DNA of 64,000 bases from Paramarasmius palmivorus (lineage: Eukaryota > Basidiomycota > Agaricomycetes > Agaricales > Marasmiaceae), in assembly GCA_037176845.1 (NCBI GenBank), contig JAYKXP010000062.1:186001-250000 (forward strand), in the 5' to 3' direction. Under the pieces are notes generated by a model. That model was not told the DNA's origin. It did not search any database and saw only the letters and a list, made by a program, of their open reading frames with translations. Position 1 is the first letter of the stretch; the number at the start of each line of letters is the position of its first letter. This document shows, piece by piece, positions 34,149-45,993 of the stretch. The translations under genes were made by a program, and so were the position numbers.

Positions 34149-36284
34149 ATGAGGCTTCCTTTTGTCGCTCTCGCTATTGGACTGGTGGTACAGTACTCTA
34201 CCACCGTTGCCAGTCGCATCAAACCAAGGAGAACAACGTCCATCTTGATTGGTATGTTGCTCCTGGGTGTTCCTAGTAGGAGAATGCTTACCTTGTTCCG
34301 ACAGATCCTGCTCCTCAGCCAGGATTACCTTCTGCAAACGAAGCCAGAGTTGCTTCGACCAGTGAAGGCCTCAACCTTGATGATATCCAAGGCGACATTC
34401 TGTAAATCTTTGAGTCCGCCTTCCATTTTGCTGAAACTGACAAATCGATGCCCAGAATTGGCATGAAGAAGAACAAGGAATTGTTCTTCTTCTTTAGCAT
34501 ACAAGATGCTGCCACGTTTAAATCCAAACTTGCTACCGATATCCATGGCTTGATCACCCCGACTACCCAATTGCTTGACAAGGCTCTCCAGCCAACTACC
34601 GCCGTCAATATTGCATTCTCCCAGAGTGGCCTCACTGCACTGGGTGTTTCAGATGATTTGGGTGATTTAGACTTCCAGCAAGGACAATTCGTCTCTGCTA
34701 CCGACCTTGGTGATTCAAGCACGGATAATTGGATACAAGGTTTTACCGGGACGAGTGTTCATGGAGTGTTCTTGATCGCGTCAGACACTCAAGCCAACGT
34801 CGAAGATGGACTGGCCAATATACAGTCCATTCTTGGTGACTCAATCGCCGAGATCCATCGTTTACAAGGTGCTGCCCGTCCTGGAGATCAGGAAGGACAC
34901 GAGCGTAAGTGGTTTTCTGAATAAAACCGCTTTGTCAACGTTGACTCTTTGTGGTGTAGATTTCGGGTATATGGACGGGATTAGTCAACCGGCTGTCCAG
35001 GGATTCGTGCAAAACCCACACCCTGGTCAAGCGGTAGTTCCAGCTGGGATCATCCTTATCGGCGAGGACGGCGATGGGTCTGTAAATTCTCGACCTCCTT
35101 GGACAAGAGGCGGATCTTTCCTTGCATTCCGTCAACTTCAGCAGCGTGTTCCAGAGTTCAACAAGTTCGTTCGGGAAAATGCGCTTTCTGTGCCCGGTCT
35201 CAGTGAACAGGAAAATGCCAACTTGTTTGGTGCTAGAATGGTCGGCAGATGGAAAAGTGTAAGTTTTATTCCCTTCTTCCGGCGGATTTCTACGTGTTCA
35301 TTCCTCGTTCAAAAAGGGTGCTCCGATTGATCTTGCTCCACTTCATGACGACCCGGTGCTTGCCAACGATACAGACAGGAACAATGACTTTACCTATCAA
35401 CACCCAGACCTGGAAGGTTTTGATTTCAATACGAACCAAACATTGTGTCCATTTGTTGCGCACACTAGGAAAACCAGACCTCGAGGCCACTTTGATCCTG
35501 AACTCATCGACAGAATGATCATGCGAGCGGGTATACCCTATGGACCAGAAGGTGAACAATGATTGTCTCTCCGAGAGTTATTCACGCATGCTGAGAATAA
35601 TTTTCTAGTCACTGACGCAGAGGCCTCTGCAGAAGCAAGCAGTAATTCTCCGGACCTCGAGCGTGGTCTTGCATTTGGTATGTCTGGAGTAATGCCGTGT
35701 TCCAAAATATTAAGACGGCCCTAGTATCCTACCAATCAATCATTGGGAACGGATTCGCTTTTATTCAAATGGCGTGGGCAAATAGCAAAACGTAGGTGGC
35801 AACAATTAGCCTGACTGAAGTATGCTCATCCTTACTGGAACACAGTTTCCCAATCCTTGACAATCGCGTTCGTAAGTCCTTCTCTTTCCAGAGGCTTGAC
35901 CCTTTCTCATCTCTGGCATTCTTTAGCTGAGTAAGTAATTGATGGCGATACTTGATATGCGCTAACCTAACACCGAACGCCTTGCGGATCCATAGAATCG
36001 TAAGTCTCTCCCTTTAAATTTTGACGTGGGTCACTAAACTGAAGGTTACATTACAGGGTGTTGATCCAATCATTGGTGCTTTAAACGGCCAGCCCCGCAC
36101 CATTACTGGCCTTGATCCACTCAACTTTACGAAACCCTTCGTGTTGAACACCGGTGAGCCCATCCTGCCATGGCTTTGGGTTGTCGAGCTAATGAATTAT
36201 ACGTTAGATTTTGTCGTCTCAAGAGGAGGAGAGTACTTCTTCAGTCCCCCGATCTCGGCTCTTGCGACCACTCTCTCTCAATGA
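34149..36284 (+). CDS. dyp: DyP-type haem peroxidase, copy 1
   Basis: Twelve exons close in frame to 508 aa: 34149-34251, 34305-34401, 34456-34904, 34960-35258, 35317-35551, 35609-35677, 35725-35791, 35846-35871, 35927-35930, 35996-35999, 36057-36153, 36208-36284. The N-terminus is a signal peptide (MRLPFVALAIGLVV) and a short propeptide. The GxxDG motif is GYMDGIS, carrying the catalytic Asp. The proximal haem His is in CPFVAHTRK, and the distal Arg is in MRAGIPYG. The length is normal for fungal DyPs. These secreted enzymes use peroxide to oxidise dyes and lignin-like phenolics. Two exons are only 4 nt long; both are also present in copy 2, encoding P-E-I here. All active-site residues are present. 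Confidence 0.93.
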
Positions 36285-36489
36285 TTGTATGCATTACTAG
36301 TTTCCTTGGACCACTAGCATGTCCGAAACATTTAGTCTTTTCAACTGTACTTCTTTTTATTGTTAATTCACTCTTTGCAGCTCAAAACTATTCTTGCAGT
36401 GATCCCGAGTCAGTTGGCATATGCCGTAACAAGTGATACCTCCGCCCAGCGCTCAGGTTGTGTCAGACCGCTTCTTAAGATCTTACACC

Positions 36490-36780
36490 GCATCATCGCA
36501 GGATCCTCGGTTCGCTATCCAAGCTGGAAATTTTACATCTATAGAGAGGGATCAGCATGTCAATATCGTACAATGTTCGTGCCACGAGAAAAGGAGAATT
36601 TGGACTATTTTGGACGAGGTACGTGTTGTGGACGTTGTAGTCTAATGATACATATACTTACCTTCCGCGTCAGTAATGACTCAGTATCAGCAAGTTCCAA
36701 CGGGCAAACTCTATCTCAAGCGCAATATCGCAGAGACTGATGCGTGGAGATGAGACATGAACTCAAATGCCAGGCGGCAT
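36490..36780 (+). pseudogene. Truncated pseudokinase-like gene start (unit 1)
   Basis: The sequence matches the first two exons of the intact gene at 40286: GNF, RDQHVNIVQCS, TILDE, then YQQVPTGKLYLK and IAETD. The start region has lost the ATG and carries a 2-nt deletion relative to unit 2. The codon after AETDAWR is TGA where unit 2 has CGG. Similarity then ends at the unit junction near 36771. It is a clear remnant of the duplication. Confidence 0.85.
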
Positions 36781-37770
36781 GAATACATGAATTGTTGATA
36801 CGCATAGTACGGAACCGGGAATGATTTAAGTCGGGCTGTGGTTCATCTTCGTGCTTTGTAGATGATGGCGTTCTCCCTAAGAATCATGCTAAATAAAATA
36901 CACTTGGGTAAGTGACCCTTTCTTCAGGTCGTTGGAAATACTAACTAGGCAACCTCGGCCCTCGACAATAGATGAATATATGCCCAAAATGTTATTGTTA
37001 GCTCGATGCCGGAGTACGGTGCTGTAGAACCGGGCTTACTAAACCTACCGCGATGGACCCATCTGCTAACACTTGTTCCCCTGGTTTCAAACTCCCGCTC
37101 TTTCTCGCCCTATCCCGATTCCCCAACAAGAGACTTTCGTATTCGATTAATCCACAACTTGCTGGCAACAGCCCGAGTCCATCCCGCCAAGGCGGTGAAA
37201 AGGCGCCCATGTCTTTGCATACTTTGACGGGTGTGCCGGTCTTCCGACACCAACGGATGTCCCCTCGCTTCCGTTTATCGGCTTCGAGTGGTGATACAGC
37301 ATCTTCGAGGATTCCGGTTTTTGGATACTGGATCGGCATACCTTCGGTCACCTATTTGCTCCCGGTCAGGCACCTGAGTGATGACGATTCTACAGGGAAT
37401 AATCACGACATTTACCTTTGGTCTGCCATTTTGCGTTTTACGCAGCAGCTGCACTACTGTCAAGACTACTGTAGCGCGGTAATTGTCTTGTATATTTTGG
37501 TTCATTCAACATTACAACCAGTCATCTTGGGCTGTTAGTTGCTTCCCGCCTGGGACTAACTGAAATGTACGTATTCCCACTATCCACGTCGAGATTTATA
37601 TCATTTATGGACATCTCAGGTATCGTCGGGCATTCGAACGCCTTGAATTACGACAGAACCGGGGAGAGGCAATGCTACGGATAGTGGCGCGGGTGTGAGT
37701 ATTTGGATATTTTCGCTGTAAACCACTATACCAATCCAGCGGCTCTTAGATGGACACCCTTCCTCAGACC

Positions 37771-37777
37771 TATATAA
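37771..37777 (+). promoter_or_regulatory. TATA box of second DyP gene
   Basis: TATATAA lies 84 bp upstream of the ATG, in the same ACCTATATAAGGTGGG context as copy 1. Confidence 0.75.
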
Positions 37778-37854
37778 GGTGGGTTGTTTTCGCCTCAACC
37801 AGTTACCCATCTTCACTCTCAGTACCTTCAGCACTACTCGTATTCGCGCTACAG

Positions 37855-40049
37855 ATGAGGTTGCCTTTCATCACCTTCGCTCTTGGACTCTCTACCGTCG
37901 CCATTGCTGCCAGTCACGTCAAACAAAAGAGAGCGACATCTATCTTAATTGGTATGTTTATCTGGACAATGTTCCTCTGAGTAGAAGTGTGCTCACCTTG
38001 TTTCGCCAGATCCCGCTCCTCAGCCAGATCTACCGTCTGCGAGTGAAGCCCGAATCGCTTCAACAAGTGAAGGGCTTAACCTTGATGACATCCAAGGCGA
38101 CATTCTGTAAATCTTTGCGTCTGCCTTCCATTTTTCTGAAACTGACAGAGAAATGCATAGAATCGGCATGAAGAAGGACAAGGAATTGTTCTTCTTCTTT
38201 AGCATACAAGATGCTGCCACGTTCAAATCTAAACTCGGTACTGACATCCACGACCTGATTACCCCAACTACCCAATTGCTTGATGAGGATATCCAGCCAA
38301 CTACTGCCGTTAACATCGCGTTCTCCCAGAGTGGCCTCACTGCACTTGGTGTGTCGGGTGACTTAATTGATCCAGACTTCAAGCAAGGACAATTCAGCGA
38401 CGCCACCAAGCTTGGTGATGCTAGTACAGATAGTTGGATTCCGGGCTTCGCTGGGAAGGGTGTCCACGGAGTGTTTTTAATCGCTTCGAACACTCTAGCC
38501 AATGTGAACGACGGACTTGCCAACATACAGAGCATCCTCGGTGACTCGATTACTGAGATCCATCGTTTGCAAGGGGCTGCGCGTCCTGGAAGTGAGGAAG
38601 GCCACGAACGTCAGTTTCTGTCTGATCACAACCACCTCCTCAACATTGACTCTCTGTTGCATAGATTTTGGGTATATGGACGGTATCAGTCAACCACATG
38701 TTCAAGGCTTTGGGGATGGCCCAAAACCAGGCCAAACAACAATTCAAGCGGGTATAATCCTTACAGGGGAAGACGGCGACGGGTCCCAAACACTTCGACC
38801 TTCTTGGGCAAAAGGCGGCTCCTTCCTTGCATTCCGTCAACTTCAACAGCGTGTTCCAGAGTTCGATAAGTTCGTTTCGGATAACGCTCTCTCTGTGCCC
38901 GGGCTTACCGCGCAAGAAAATGCCGACTTGTTCGGTGCCAGGATGGTGGGCAGATGGAAAAGTGTAATTATGTTCCTTTGTTCCGATGGATTTCACTCAT
39001 TAGCTGTTGAAGGGTGCTCCAATTGATCTTGCCCCACTTCGTGACGACAAAGAACTTGGCAACGACCGCAACAGGAATAACGACTTCACCTATGAACACC
39101 CTGAAGTCCCCGACTTTGACATCAGTACTAACCAAACGCTCTGCCCTTTTGCTGCTCATGTTAGAAAGACGAACCCACGGGCTACGATCAACGTAAGAGA
39201 CGAGAATCACATCATTCGTGCTGGGATACCCTATGGTGTACGTTGTATTTCATCCTGACGCTGACATTTCAACGCTAATACATAATGTTCAACTATAGCC
39301 TGAAGGTCTGTAAAAATAAACTATCGCATCGTCGTTGGGTAGTAACATTTTTGCCCTGATAGTCACGGACGCCGAAGCCTCTGCACAAGCAAGCAGCGAC
39401 TCTCCAGATCTCGAACGTGGACTGGCTTTTGGTATGTTTTGAGTAGTTTCCTGGTTATAGACAACTGAGTAGTCAAAAAAAAAGTTTCCTATCAATCGAT
39501 CATTGGGAATGGTTTCGCTTTCATCCAAAAGTCGTGGGCAAATAGCGAACGGTAGGCGACAACGACTACAGCAATTGAACTGCGCTCATCCTTGTTTGAT
39601 TTCAGTTTCCCGATCTTTAACACTAGCGTCCGTAAGTCATCCTCTTTCTCAAGAAGCTTGACCCCTTCTGATTCCTGTCCCTCTTTCAGCTAAGTGAGTA
39701 ATTTATAATAATAGCTGATGTTCACTAACTTGGCCTGGGACACTTTACTTATCCATAGCGTCGTAAGGCCCATCCTTATCAAATTATGATAAATCGCTTA
39801 ACTGAAGTTTACATTCCAGGGTGCTGATCCAATTATCGGTGCTTTGAATGGTCGGCCTCGCACCGTTACTGGCCTTGATCCACTCAACTTTACGAAACCC
39901 TTCGTGCTGAACACCGGTGAGTCTATCCTGTTAGGCTTCAATCGGACATTTCAACTAATAAACATACATCAGATTTTGTCGTCTCGAGAGGAGGAGAGTA
40001 CTTCTTCAGTCCCCCAATCTCGGCTCTTGTGACCACTCTGTCTAAATGA
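37855..40049 (+). CDS. dyp: DyP-type haem peroxidase, copy 2
   Basis: Thirteen exons close in frame to 505 aa: 37855-37951, 38010-38106, 38161-38609, 38665-38963, 39013-39237, 39299-39305, 39363-39431, 39485-39551, 39606-39631, 39691-39694, 39769-39772, 39820-39916, 39973-40049. The signal peptide is MRLPFITFALGLSTVAIA. The catalytic Asp lies in GYMDGIS, the proximal His in CPFAAHVRK and the distal Arg in IRAGIPYG. Seven exon lengths after the first are identical to copy 1. The difference is an extra intron here that isolates a 7-nt exon (39299-39305), so this gene has microexons of 7, 4 and 4 nt. The third intron uses a weak GTCAGT donor. It is probably secreted and active, like copy 1. Confidence 0.93.
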
Positions 40050-40285
40050 GTGTATACGTTACTAGTTCTTCTTGGACCACTAGTTTCCTAGGACCATTAG
40101 CATGTCCGCAATATTTAATATCTATAGCTATACTTCTTATTTATGTTACATAAATTCACTCTTTGCAGCCACTCGAAACCATTCTCAGTGAACCCGAGTC
40201 GGTCGGCATATGCCGTAACAAGTGATACCTCCGCCCAAGCGCTCAGACCGCTTCTTTTACACCGCACTCCCATCATCCAGATTCC

Positions 40286-42516
40286 ATGTCATTCGCAGGA
40301 TGCTCCCGGTTCACTATCCAAGATGGAAATTTTACATCTGTCGGGAGGGATCAGCACGTCAATATCGTACAATGTTCGCACCACGAGAAAAAGAGAATTC
40401 GGACTATTTTGGACGAGGTACGTATTACAGACTCCGTTGGCACTGATTAGTAGCCTGATGATACATATCCTCACCGTCCGCGTCAGTATCAGCAAGTTCC
40501 GACGGGGAAACTCTATCTCAAGTGTAAGATCGCAGAGACTGATGTGTGGAGGCGGGGCATGAGCTTGAATGCGAGGTGGACGTTCTGTGCTGCGAATATT
40601 CGTGGGGAAGATGAGAATAGAGAGTTTATGTATGTGGGGTATAGTGGTCGTGATGCTGCGAAGGTCGGAGTGTTCTTCGAGTAATTTGATTTTTATCGGC
40701 GCTCACCCGCATGGATCTGTACAGGCGTACAAACTAGATCTCGACGAATTTTCGGCTGTTAAGTGCGTAGCGGTGGGTATTGAATGTAACGGTGAACTCA
40801 TCGTAGGTCGCTGGCAGGGACTGCAACTCCCTTCAGCTCTTTGGGTATAGTAACTTGAACACGCTGCCTGCACTGGTGTTTTATGATGGTGAGCAAGGTC
40901 GACCCTTGATCTAGCACCGATAACTTGTCTCATTTCCGGCCTTGGGCAGCGCTTATACCGCTATCCCATATCTGGGAACGAAACAAGTTTTCGACGATGC
41001 TGTATATCTATTTTTCTTATCGAGTAGGTTTCAAACTGTTTTTTTTTTCCTGCTCATTCTTCCCTAGCTTACCGTTCGACTTTCTGAATTCCTAGGCGGT
41101 TGGAGTACAAGAATTGGATCATCAGCTGGTACGTCATCCAGGCTGAGGCCTATGTTCAGAAAAGTTTACGAATTGAGTCCATTATCTAGTCGCCTCGAGA
41201 GCTTTGGCTTGACCCACATTCGGGTTTCCTACGCAAGGGGCCTTTTATCCAAGATTCCGAGCCCCAATCTACCGATCACGTATTAATTAATCTTCAAGGT
41301 CATGAATCCGAGGATATCGATCGACTCGGACGTCCTTCTCTCGCTCTCCAGGCATATAGCGACATCAACGTTCTTTTCGAATACCTCAATGAACAGCTCG
41401 AGGTGACTGATATCATTCAAGCAATCCGTTGGTCGGTTAAGATTTCTTTGGGATTGGAAAGAGACTCTGGATATGGATGGATGTTAGCGTATTTGCCTGG
41501 TGCGGTTTATCATCGAACCTCGAGGAAGATTATTGCGAGATATCCGTATGGGGAGAGATGGTATTATGGGTTTAGGGAGAGTGGGTCGTTCTTGCCGGAC
41601 GCGCTGCAGAGTGCGGTTGTGATGTATGATGGTTCGGTGAGGTATGTTTAACGCTCGGGATTGTAATAAAGTGGCTTGGTTCACTGGTATTCTAGGTTCA
41701 CGTTGATACCGTCGGATATACCGGTGGAAGGATTTCGGCTTCGCTATGACTTGCTGCCCGTGTGGTCTTGGAACGTTTTTGCGAACTCGTGGTTGTCGCA
41801 GGCACATGGGATTGTTGATCAGCTTGGGATTGGGGAGGATGAGCTGGTGGATTGTTGTGAGCTTTTATATTTCTCGTCCGTGAAGCAGATGTACTGACTC
41901 ACGTAGGTGTGCTTGACTCGTTTTGTCTTGGATTTAGACGCGAAGAAGAGCAGAACGAGGCTTCACGCATCTCGACCGACAGACTGATCTACCTTTTTAT
42001 CAGACCGATTCCTCGTGCATGCGATGGTGCGGTTCGATGGAATGCTTGGGAGAGAGAGCCAAAGTATTATTGGTCGTTTGACCACTTTGGTCAGGAAGAG
42101 ATGGAAGAGGATACAAGGCGGAGCCTAGGACTTCCGTTGTTTGCAACTACTGTGGAACTGCGGCATTACTGGTGGGATCGGGAAGCCTACGACGTCCTTG
42201 GGATGGTGCATAGTTCAAAAGGTTTTGACCCCGCATCGACGGAGCTCGCAGGGTCTATTGGGTACGTGATTCTCGACGTGATCGGTGCCGAAGCTCGTTT
42301 TGAAGAGGTTGATAACGAGGGTGAGTTCTCGGTTTTTGTAACTCTGAACTCCTGTGTTCACTGCTCGTACTAGATTATGGATACGTTGATCCGGATCGCT
42401 TTGCCCGTGGTGATTACAAAACTGGCCAACCGGTTTGTACTGATTCGGGCATGTCGGAAGGTGAGGTTAAGGGCAAAGACGAGGAGGTGATATTGTATCC
42501 TCGTTGCAAGTTATAG
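40286..42516 (+). CDS. Agaricomycete pseudokinase-like protein, complete copy
   Basis: Ten exons (40286-40417, 40487-40663, 40725-40762, 40851-40888, 40950-41023, 41096-41128, 41190-41641, 41696-41856, 41907-42320, 42374-42516) give 553 aa. The N-terminus holds QDGNFTSVGRDQHVNIVQC, a Gly/Asn-type motif seen in front of many agaricomycete signalling proteins. Next comes a kinase-N-lobe-like part (GYSGRDAAKAYKLDLDEF, then LPALVFYDALIPLSHI). The C-terminus has YWSFDHFGQEEMEEDTRRSL and later SKGFDPAS, hallmarks of a large unnamed agaricomycete family. No HRD or DFG motif is visible, so kinase activity is unlikely. The start chosen is the ATG in frame with exon 2; the ATG of the dead unit-1 copy is ACG here and is out of frame. 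Confidence 0.8.
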
Positions 42517-43005
42517 TTGGTTGTAGTTGGTCGTTGCGTAGCACAGTAAATCCAATTGCGTTCACAAGTGCATTGCCTGGCCTCTGAGTCGGTTCGGTAT
42601 CAACTGAACATTGTTGCGCCACGTGGAGGTGTGCGCGACAATCTTTCCGTCACCGCTTGGTCACCGCTTTTTTGTTCTTTCACTTCGTTCTTTGTACCCG
42701 TTCGGAAGATGATCTCCTTGGTGGGAATTGGGTCACGGTCAGTGTCTGATATTCTCATGCTTCTTCCTTATTCTGATGAACGAACCCAGGGGAATTCTCA
42801 TTGCGACGGAATTTGCTGGGACCCACAATGTTCACTTCTGGTACAATGTAACCATGGGATTGGTTTGTGACAATAACTTGGGCTAATTCCTTGCATCTGA
42901 CTGATCGATAAGCAAGCAGCATCCAGAAGCAAGCACGCGCCAGCTCAGCAACAACGTTCTTGAATCCTCCACGCTCCCCACTTTTACAATCCACACTGGG
43001 AGTTC
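42517..43005. other. Intergenic, NLR promoter region
   Basis: No coding signal. Confidence 0.45.
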
Positions 43006-45726
43006 ATGAATCCCACAGTCGTCAATTTCAATGGCAGCAACTACAACACCTTGAATCGTGGCTCCTACAACACAACAAACAACAACTCTCGCTTTGGACA
43101 CACCTCAGAAGAACGTTTGCCTTGGAATCACGGCGGCCATGGTCTACTGTTCTCAGATGACGAGCATACAGACCTCAGTTCACCACAGTCCGCAACATCT
43201 TCGCATACTAGTCGATCAAGTATCTTAGCCGGTGCGATAAATGGGAATGTGTATGTCCACAATGGTGCGTGTCTTTTCTTCCCTTGCCCTTCCTCTTCTT
43301 CGTCCCTCATAAACGTCTCCTCAGACACCACCACCGAAAACGCCGCATTCAAACTCCTACAAGAAGCCGCTTCTATTGATGCTCTCCACAACTCCGCTGA
43401 ACGGTCCCCTCATCCCGAGATCTACCCCAACACCCGCGTCCCCATTCTCAGCCGTATACGCGAATGGTCTAGATCCTCCGATCTCCAACACCAGTCCAAC
43501 ATGTTTTTCGTGCACGGCCCTGTCGGCGTTGGCAAGTCTGCCATAGCCCAAGCCATCGCAAACGAGTTTCACGACCAAAAACAACTCGCTGCCAGTTTCT
43601 TTTTCTGGAGGAACGATACCGGAAGGAACACTATCCTCGATTTTATCCATACTATCGCCTACCAACTCGTTAGATCCGATATCATTCCAACCTGTGTCCG
43701 TGACCAAATCCTTCGTGCGGTAGCCGGGGATGCTCTACGTCGGGATTTCGACTCTCAGTTTCAGGAGTTGATCGTCAAACCGTGTGCGCTTGCGGATTGG
43801 ACGGACCTTCCGAGGCTTGTTGTGGTGGATGGAGTAGACGAGTGTGGAGAACCTCAGGATAGGGATAAGGGTTCGCAGCGTCTTGTTGGTTTACTTTGGG
43901 ATGCGGTTTGCGCTGGAAAGATCCCGTTTAGGATTTTGCTCACCACTCGTTCGAAGCGGGATCTTCCGAAAGCGCAGGCCCAGGTGCTTCGCGTCGAGGA
44001 TCTCGGTGATCCTAAGAAGAAAAAGCAACACTGGCTGGACATCGAGACCTTTTTTCGAGGTCGGTTTCAGGATATCCTGCAGGAGAGGCGAGGAGAGATA
44101 GAGGGAGATTCGTGGCCTGCAGAGAAAGACGTGCGAGAGTTGATTCAACGAGCCTGTGGGCAGTTCATCTACGCCCAGACGATCATACGCTATATTGACT
44201 CTGATAACGGCCGAACACCACAAGAAAACCTTGAAGTGGTGTTGAAGGCCGCAACGGATCCGAAAAGCGCTTCGCGATACTCGTCGTCTATGGATATCCT
44301 CTATCAGAGGATTCTCGCTGGGTTTCTCAGGGACACCGACGATGCGGAGGTGGAAGCTCAGAGGAGGCTTATATTGAGCCTTATCTTGACACCACCTCTG
44401 TTCAGAGAGAAAGCCAAGGTGTTGGGGTCCCATGGAGAGCGTATGACGGAGTTTCGCAGGCAGAATATCTTCACGCATCGTACACCGTGGTTAATTGGGC
44501 AATATCTGGGTGTAAGGCCGGAGGTGGTACGAGCACGGTTAGGGTGTGCTTTGGAGTCGGTTTTGGTTGTACCTGCGCCCAAGAGGGTCGGTGCGGCAGG
44601 GTATCCGAACCATGTGTCGATTCGGGTACGGCACACGTCGTTTGTGGAGTTCTTGTTAGAGAGGTCGGGTGAAGACGGGGTTAGAAGGTTGAAAGATGAG
44701 GAGGTTCATGATATGCTCGCGAGGGCGTTGATTCGGAGGTTGGTGGTCCTCTGTGAGGAGTGCAATACCTGTGAAGATGCTGTCCTGCCAGTGGAGAAAC
44801 CTGAGGTGAAGTATACAATGGAGGAACAGTTCGATGCCCACGCGTTGAATTATTGGGGTCTTCACTGTTGTCAGTCGGGGTTTGGTGAGGAGTTGGCGGC
44901 TACGTTGGATTTGTTTGATCCGTGGGCGTATGTGGGGACTGCGTTGAAGATGGGAAGGATGCATCCGTATTATAATCCGAATAGGTATTTGGAGCGATGG
45001 GAACTTGTTTGGGAGAGGTTTCGTATTCTTCACGGTGCCTTTGAGTGGGCTAGTGTACGTCTCGTGATTTTAAAGACTTTCAAAGGGTGGCTTATAATTG
45101 TCCCTCTCTAGACGAACAAACATTCTTTCCGCGTACCCCCAAGCAAGTTTATCTCGAAATGCCACGATTTGTTTCACGGTGGTTTTCGTTTGGTGCCATG
45201 TAAACCAGGGGAAGTGGGCATGGACAGTCTCATTGTTACGAAGGCGATGCTGGATTTGTTTCGGTTGACTGCGACGGTGAGAGATGAGCACCGCAAGGCT
45301 GTTTGGGGACGTTGGGTGGAGAGGCTAGCACCGGAATTCCAGGAGCGGCCGGAGGAGCGGATGCTTGCTTCTGGGGTGAAAGTGCTCGCAAACGCGGATA
45401 AGGATACGAGGTGGATAGATGAGTCGAGGATTCGGGAGGTTCTTGCTGGCCAGTATGAGGAGTACCTTGTGGATATAGGCAATTGGATGAAGGAGTTGGA
45501 GACCCAGGTCAGGTCTGATGCACCACCACCACCACCACACGACCCCGAGAACTTGGAGGAACCTACGTCACAGTTGTCTCTCAGTGATTCAACGGTTCCC
45601 CCTTCGGATGCTCAGCTCGTGATAACGAAGGACCGGACACGAAAAAGGCCTCTTTCACGGACGACTAGTTTGGCTGAAGCAGGTTGTAACGTGCAACGAC
45701 TGTCAAAGCGCGTGAAGAGCACTTGA
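43006..45726 (+). CDS. NACHT-domain NLR-like protein, copy A
   Basis: Exons 43006-43264, 43325-45054 and 45112-45726 give 867 aa. The N-terminus is Asn/Gly-rich (VVNFNGSNYNTLNRG), then GAINGNVYVHN lies at the exon 1 end, directly before a linker helix with ASIDALHNSAERSPHP. The NACHT domain follows: Walker A GPVGVGKSA, an ASFFFWRND block, Walker B LVVVDGVDEC, then FRILLTTRSK and ACGQFIYAQTIIRYI. The C-terminal half shares RYLERWELVWERF-type sequence with the second NLR and ends in a Pro-rich basic tail. No WD40, ankyrin or TPR repeats are visible, unlike many fungal NLRs. It probably works in the cytosol as a nucleotide-dependent switch. Confidence 0.85.
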
Positions 45727-45828
45727 CCTGTTTACCGAATCCTCTGGGGATATGATTTGGGAGCTCGATTGGCGGAATATCTCGCTGACGTTTGGACGCT
45801 AGCCCTGGTCTTTTGGAGGAGCTCACAT

Positions 45829-45993
45829 TACAGTCGACCCCCGATTCAACAATACTCCTTACCGGATATCCAGCCCCTGATAGCGAAGGACGAACATGAA
45901 AAGGTCGTCTCACGACAACTGGTCTGTTCGAAGCTGCTTCCATTATATCTCGTTAAAGCGGTTGTAACCCGCAACGACCGTCCCTTTGTGCCG
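45829..45993 (+). repeat. Duplicated fragment of the NLR copy A 3' end
   Basis: This stretch repeats, with many changes, the last 120-150 coding bases (about 45590-45720) of the NLR just upstream. Examples are GATAACGAAGGAC / GATAGCGAAGGAC, ACGAAAAAGG / ATGAAAAGG, and GGTTGTAACGTGCAACGACTGTC / GGTTGTAACCCGCAACGACCGTC. It is a decayed tandem copy of the terminal exon. Confidence 0.75.

Larger units (their letters stand above)
32990..36771 (+). repeat. Tandem repeat unit 1: upstream region, DyP gene, truncated pseudokinase-like gene
   Basis: The order of conserved blocks is the same as in unit 2 (36772 onward). A shared upstream motif, GTACGGAACCGGGAA, lies near 33039 and near 36809. The peroxidase genes follow, then the start of the pseudokinase-like gene. 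The non-coding parts have drifted more than the exons. The junction with unit 2 is inside the pseudokinase-like fragment. Confidence 0.85.
36772..40680 (+). repeat. Tandem repeat unit 2
   Basis: Upstream region, second DyP gene and the beginning of the complete pseudokinase-like gene, parallel to unit 1. The right border of the duplication cannot be fixed because unit 1 is cut off inside the second exon of the trailing gene. Confidence 0.8.

Noticed and set aside
36557..36645. ATG-started frame beginning MSISYNVRATRK as the start of the pseudokinase-like gene
   Set aside because: It is out of frame with exon 2 after the obligatory splice. The frame reading RDQHVNIVQCS...TILDE joins exon 2 correctly and is conserved in all three copies.
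43891..44478. Minus-strand 195-aa frame inside the NLR
   Set aside because: Shadow of the NACHT coding sequence on the other strand, without domain or splice support.
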